From contig NZ_FNRK01000002.1 of the NCBI RefSeq assembly GCF_900107815.1, positions 124,001 through 188,000 of the forward strand: DNA of 64,000 nucleotides. The letters run 5' to 3'. Both the position numbers and the translations under genes were made by a program. This DNA comes from Eubacterium aggregans (GTDB lineage: Bacteria > Bacillota > Clostridia > Eubacteriales > Eubacteriaceae). Below the pieces are notes generated by a model. The model did not search any database. It had not been told where the DNA came from and saw only the letters and a list, made by a program, of their open reading frames with translations. Positions 60,800 through 64,000 of this stretch are shown one piece after another (positions within the stretch are counted from its first letter, which is position 1; each line of letters begins with the position of its first letter).

Positions 60800-61309
60800 A
60801 TGGATAAAATGTTAATCGGAGAAGTCACCGGTGTCCATGGGATCCGTGGAGAATTAAAAATTCGGCCGCTAACGGACGATCCCGGCCGTTACTATGAATT
60901 AGACGTGCTGACCCTTCGCCTTAAGGGGAAGGAAACCACCTATCCTATTGAATTGGTCCGCCTGCACAAAGGCAATGTATTGCTGACCCTTAAGGGGATT
61001 CGGGACCGTGATACGGCAGAAAGCTGTAAGGGCGCCGAGGTCCTGATTGACCGCGACGAAGCGGTGGATTTAGAGGAGGATGAATTTTTCATTACCGATC
61101 TCATCGGAATGACGGTGAAGGTACCGGATGGCCAGACCATTGGCAGGGTTGGAAACATCCTTCAAACAACAGGGTCCGTGGATACGGTGGAAATTAATGG
61201 CCCGGATAAGCCCATTTATGTGCCCTTTCGAAAAATCTATTTCATCAGCTTTGATTTTGAAAATGGCGAAATCCAGGCGGATATCCCTGTGGAGCTCATG
61301 GAGCTATGA
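60800..61309 (+). CDS. rimM: Ribosome maturation factor RimM
   Basis: This 169-residue 30S assembly factor has the N-terminal barrel start LIGEVTGVHGIRGELKI and the C-terminal PRC-barrel ending VPFRKIYFISFDFENG. ATG 60800 follows GCGAGGTAAAATA; ATG 60764 is in frame but adds an atypical 12 residues. It overlaps trmD by four bases. Confidence 0.95.
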   Translation: MDKMLIGEVTGVHGIRGELKIRPLTDDPGRYYELDVLTLRLKGKETTYPIELVRLHKGNVLLTLKGIRDRDTAESCKGAEVLIDRDEAVDLEEDEFFITDLIGMTVKVPDGQTIGRVGNILQTTGSVDTVEINGPDKPIYVPFRKIYFISFDFENGEIQADIPVELMEL

Positions 61310-61992
61310 GGCTGTATTTTCTAACCCTATTCCCAGAGATTATTCACGGCTATTTTAACGAAAGCATGATGAAGCGGGCACTTGAAAATGGCGTCATAAC
61401 GTACGAGGCCATTGATATCCGTGATTTTGCAGAAAATAAGCACAATCGGGTGGATGATTACCCCTACGGCGGCGGCGCGGGAATGGTCATGGCCGCACCA
61501 CCCATTATCCGTGCCCTGCGCAGCATTCCGGATTATGAAAGCTATCCCTTTATCTGCACCAGCCCTGGGGGAAAGACCTTTAGTGGTGGTGATGCGGTAG
61601 AGATGGCAGCCGTGGAGGGCCTCATCTTTTTGTGCGGGCATTATGAAGGCATCGACCAACGGGTCATTGATGCTTATGTCACCCAGGAGTACTCCATTGG
61701 GGATTATGTACTGACCGGGGGAGAGTTGCCAGCCTTGGTGATGGCGGATGCCATTGCCCGCCATGTGCCGGGTTTTATGGGCAATACCGAAAGCCTGTCC
61801 GAGGAGTCCTTTGAAAATGGACGGCTGGAATATCCCCAGTATACCCGCCCGGAGTCCTTTGAGGACCTCCAGGTGCCGTCTGTTTTATTGTCAGGAAACC
61901 ATGGGGCCATCCGTCAGTGGCGGGAGGAGCAATCCCTTTTAAAAACAAAGAAAAACCGACCGGATCTTTTGGAAAAAGAGGATGCTAAATAA
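61306..61992 (+). CDS. trmD: tRNA (guanine37-N1)-methyltransferase TrmD
   Basis: This 228-residue SPOUT methyltransferase makes m1G37 to prevent frameshifting. It shows YPYGGGAGMVM, LCGHYEGIDQRVI, and the knot region SIGDYVLTGGELPALVMADA. It starts inside the end of rimM (ATGA overlap) and closes the ribosomal-SRP operon before a terminator. rplS, often the next gene, is not present here; the minus-strand CoA-transferase converges. Confidence 0.97.
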   Translation: MRLYFLTLFPEIIHGYFNESMMKRALENGVITYEAIDIRDFAENKHNRVDDYPYGGGAGMVMAAPPIIRALRSIPDYESYPFICTSPGGKTFSGGDAVEMAAVEGLIFLCGHYEGIDQRVIDAYVTQEYSIGDYVLTGGELPALVMADAIARHVPGFMGNTESLSEESFENGRLEYPQYTRPESFEDLQVPSVLLSGNHGAIRQWREEQSLLKTKKNRPDLLEKEDAK

Positions 61993-62030
61993 AAAAGCCC
62001 TGGGCTCTTTATAAGAGAACAGGGCTTTTG
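61991..62030. terminator. Bidirectional terminator between trmD and the CoA-transferase gene
   Basis: AAAAGCCCTG (61993-62002) pairs with CAGGGCTTTT (62020-62029); A-rich and T-rich flanks on either side allow termination in both directions. Confidence 0.88.
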
Positions 62031-62049
62031 TGGGTTATGTAATAGCTTG

Positions 62050-63642
62050 TTATGATGCATTGGAACAATCTGAATCGCCGGATTCATTGGGGTCAACGGG
62101 TAAGACGATCTCTGAGAAAATACTGGGGTCCATGATTTTTAAATCCTTAGAGATGAGGGGAGAAAAATCCATTCGCTGGAGGATATCCAGGTCAAGATCA
62201 ATTCCCGGGGCAATCTCGGTCAACTCCAGTCCCTTTGGTCCGAGCTGAAAGACAGCCCGTTCTGTAATGTACAAAACCTCCTGGTGCTGTGTCTTAGCAT
62301 AAGAGCCGCTGAAGGTGATCTGCTCCACCGCTTTGACAAATTTATGAATGGTCCCATCCCGGTGGATGGTCAATTGCCCTTCTGAAATGGTGATATCGGA
62401 CTTTCCGGCGGTGAAGGTGCCACAGAAGATGACCTTTTTGGTGTTTTGGGTAATATTGATGAAGCCCCCGCAGCCCACCATACGCCCGTTAAACTTGCTG
62501 ACATTGATATTACCCTGGGCATCGGCCTGGGCCAAACCGAGAAACGCCTGATCCAAGCCGCCACCATCGTAATAATCAAAAATATTAGGTTGGCCGATAA
62601 TGGCCTCCACATTGGCAGAAGCCCCTAAATCGAAACCACTGCCAGGGATACCGCCGACAGCACCCGCCTCAATGGTCATCACTAGACGATTACCAGTACC
62701 TTCTTCATTGGCAATTTGAGCGATGCCCTCTGGGACGCCGATTCCTAAATTGATGGTGCTATCTACGGACAGCTCCATGGCACAGCGCTTTGCAATCACC
62801 CGACGGACACTTTGGGGCATTGGTTGGATGGCATTGGTTGGCAGGCGAAGATCCCCGGTAAAAGACGGATCGTAGGGTGTCCCAAAATTCATGTGTTGGG
62901 TATTGGGCAGGGCGATGACCACTGCATCGACCATGATTCCGGGAACCAGGATGTTTCTGGGGTCTAGGGAGCCACGCACCCCCATTTTTTCGGCCTGGGC
63001 GATGACGATGCCTCCAGAATTTTTGGTTGCCTGGGCGATGGGCATGGCCTCCAGAAGAACCCCCTCCTTGTCAGCAGACAGATTGCCAAATTCATCAGCG
63101 GTGGTACCGCGAATAATGGCCACATTAATGGGAATTGAAGGATAGAACAGCTTCTTTTCACCTTCGAAGTCAATCAACTTAACATAATCCTCGGTTGTTG
63201 CAGTATTCATTCTTCCGCCATCAAGCTTGGGATCAACATAGGTTTCCAGTCCCACATGGGTTATAACCCCTGGGCGGCCCGCTGCAATTTCTCGGAATAA
63301 ATGGGTAACCGTTCCCTGGGGAAGGTTATAGGCTTCTATTTTATTCTCAAAAATCATTTGGCTGAGTTTTCGGGCTAATCCGATGTGCCCGGCAATAATG
63401 CGTTTGACCATGCCTTCGTGGGCAAAATGATCAAGGCCGGCATTGCTTTTTCCGGCATCCCCACAACCAGAACCAAAGATGAGGGTGAGACTGTGGGGTT
63501 CTCCTTCGCTCAGGAATCGCTTTTCCACTGCGTTAACAATTTCCTCAGCAAAACCAAAGCCAAAGGCAAAACCACTGATGGCGATGGTATCATTATTTTT
63601 TATTAAGGAAGCGGCCCTTTGGGCATTGATTTTTTTCTGCAT
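62050..63642 (-). CDS. Acyl-CoA:carboxylate CoA-transferase (propionate/acetate CoA-transferase type)
   Basis: This 530-residue class I CoA-transferase resembles propionate CoA-transferase and YdiF, with both halves fused. The half-site glycine loop IFGSGCGDAGKSNAGLDH and the catalytic Glu325 in VMTIEAGAVGGIPG are visible, the latter almost exactly where Glu324 lies in the clostridial enzyme. It exchanges CoA between short-chain acids; whether acetate, propionate, butyrate or a hydroxyacid is used is unknown. ATG 63642 follows TAAGGAGG; GTG 63651 is alternative. It follows the MaoC gene by 13 nt. Confidence 0.9.
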   Translation of the reverse strand: MQKKINAQRAASLIKNNDTIAISGFAFGFGFAEEIVNAVEKRFLSEGEPHSLTLIFGSGCGDAGKSNAGLDHFAHEGMVKRIIAGHIGLARKLSQMIFENKIEAYNLPQGTVTHLFREIAAGRPGVITHVGLETYVDPKLDGGRMNTATTEDYVKLIDFEGEKKLFYPSIPINVAIIRGTTADEFGNLSADKEGVLLEAMPIAQATKNSGGIVIAQAEKMGVRGSLDPRNILVPGIMVDAVVIALPNTQHMNFGTPYDPSFTGDLRLPTNAIQPMPQSVRRVIAKRCAMELSVDSTINLGIGVPEGIAQIANEEGTGNRLVMTIEAGAVGGIPGSGFDLGASANVEAIIGQPNIFDYYDGGGLDQAFLGLAQADAQGNINVSKFNGRMVGCGGFINITQNTKKVIFCGTFTAGKSDITISEGQLTIHRDGTIHKFVKAVEQITFSGSYAKTQHQEVLYITERAVFQLGPKGLELTEIAPGIDLDLDILQRMDFSPLISKDLKIMDPSIFSEIVLPVDPNESGDSDCSNAS

Positions 63643-63655
63643 GATAAGCACCTCC

Positions 63656-64000
63656 TTATTGTGGGGGAATAACCGTAGCTATACCATTAACGACTGTTTC
63701 ACCGACCTCGTTGGTACATAGGGTTTTGATTTTGGCAATGTCGAATTTTTTCTTATGAAGAATTTCGTCAACGGTGAGGGATACGGTTAAGGTATCTCCA
63801 ATTTTAACGGGTTTACAGAAGCTAAGCTCCTGTCCGAGATAGGTCGTTCCAATACCGGGCATCCCGGTTCCCAGGGCACCGGAAATAATGCCGGCGCTAA
63901 TCATGCCATGGGCAATGCGCCCTCCAAACATACTTTTACTGGCGTAGTCCGCATCTAAATGGAGGGGATTGTTGTCTCCCGTCACTTCTGCGAATTTAAC
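63656..64000 (-). CDS. MaoC-like (R)-specific enoyl-CoA hydratase, partial
   Basis: The frame is open to the right edge, so the N-terminus is missing; about 114 residues remain. The hydratase-2 motif VTGDNNPLHLDADYA with its catalytic Asp and His is present, followed by FGGRIAHGMISAG. PhaJ-like members hydrate trans-2-enoyl-CoA to (R)-3-hydroxyacyl-CoA. Next to a CoA-transferase it suggests a short-chain acid or hydroxyacid pathway. Confidence 0.88.
   Translation of the reverse strand, partial: VKFAEVTGDNNPLHLDADYASKSMFGGRIAHGMISAGIISGALGTGMPGIGTTYLGQELSFCKPVKIGDTLTVSLTVDEILHKKKFDIAKIKTLCTNEVGETVVNGIATVIPPQ

Noticed and set aside
1-64000. CRISPR arrays, insertion sequences, prophage or attachment sites
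   Set aside because: No regularly spaced repeats, transposase or integrase motifs, or phage genes were seen; the gene content is core chromosome throughout.

Overview
The window is about 64 kb of ordinary chromosome from an anaerobic, low-to-moderate GC Gram-positive bacterium of the class Clostridia. The evidence is: Firmicutes-type gene orders (mtaB-rpsU-yqeY, rho-rpmE-prmC, nusB-xseAB-ispA, yceD-rpmF-plsX-acpP-rnc-smc-ftsY-ylxM-ffh-rpsP-khpA-rimM-trmD), clean AGGAGG ribosome binding sites, near-consensus sigma-A promoters, an S-box (SAM-I) riboswitch, an anaerobic sulfite reductase, acetate kinase and a propionate/acetate CoA-transferase. I cannot name the species; a Eubacteriaceae-like anaerobe would fit. 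I saw no phage, insertion sequence or CRISPR array.

Layout. 1-1631: end of mtaB, a HIT protein, rpsU, yqeY. 1644-7745: DUF1275 membrane protein (minus), HD protein, isocitrate dehydrogenase-like enzyme, a ribbon-helix-helix protein followed by clpB. 7920-10700: asrABC. 10730-13513 (minus): exonuclease with HTH-like repeats, CmpB-type membrane protein, lipase-like protein. 13637-19544: six-gene operon combining a GH3 glycosidase with the t6A/N-acetylation genes tsaB-rimI-tsaD. 19559-23895 (minus): TtcA-like protein, response regulator, histidine kinase, beta-propeller lipoprotein. 24042-28011: small exporter, HAD phosphatase, aminopeptidase P, SAM riboswitch and metK. 28179-31040: ftsE-ftsX and a secreted M23 hydrolase. 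31155: tRNA-Thr(CGT). 31319-40824: membrane protein, rho (with a duplicated RNA-binding domain), rpmE, prmC, efp, Asp23, nusB, Kae1-like, xseAB, ispA, and a CzrA-like zinc-sensor regulator. 40963-45836: msrAB, glycosyltransferase, TfoX C-terminal-domain protein, an L25/Ctc gene behind a structured leader, a KOW-like protein, MgtC. 45898-49309 (minus): nitroreductase, HxlR regulator, M29 aminopeptidase, tmcAL. 49451-61992: ackA and the long lipid/translation/secretion block. 62050-64000 (minus): CoA-transferase and MaoC hydratase.

The most interesting element is a region of about 320 nt between acpP and rnc (52732-53053). It contains no credible gene but folds by hand into a nested multi-stem structure whose G-U pairs only make sense for a plus-strand RNA. 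This looks like an undescribed structured non-coding RNA. Other points of note are a Rho factor with two tandem RNA-binding domains, a perfect 11-bp inverted repeat over the consensus promoter of the yceD-rpmF-plsX-acpP operon, a terminator-bearing leader before the L25/Ctc gene, and an exonuclease fused to three HTH-like repeats.

All annotations are by eye from sequence; families named are recognised motifs, not search results.
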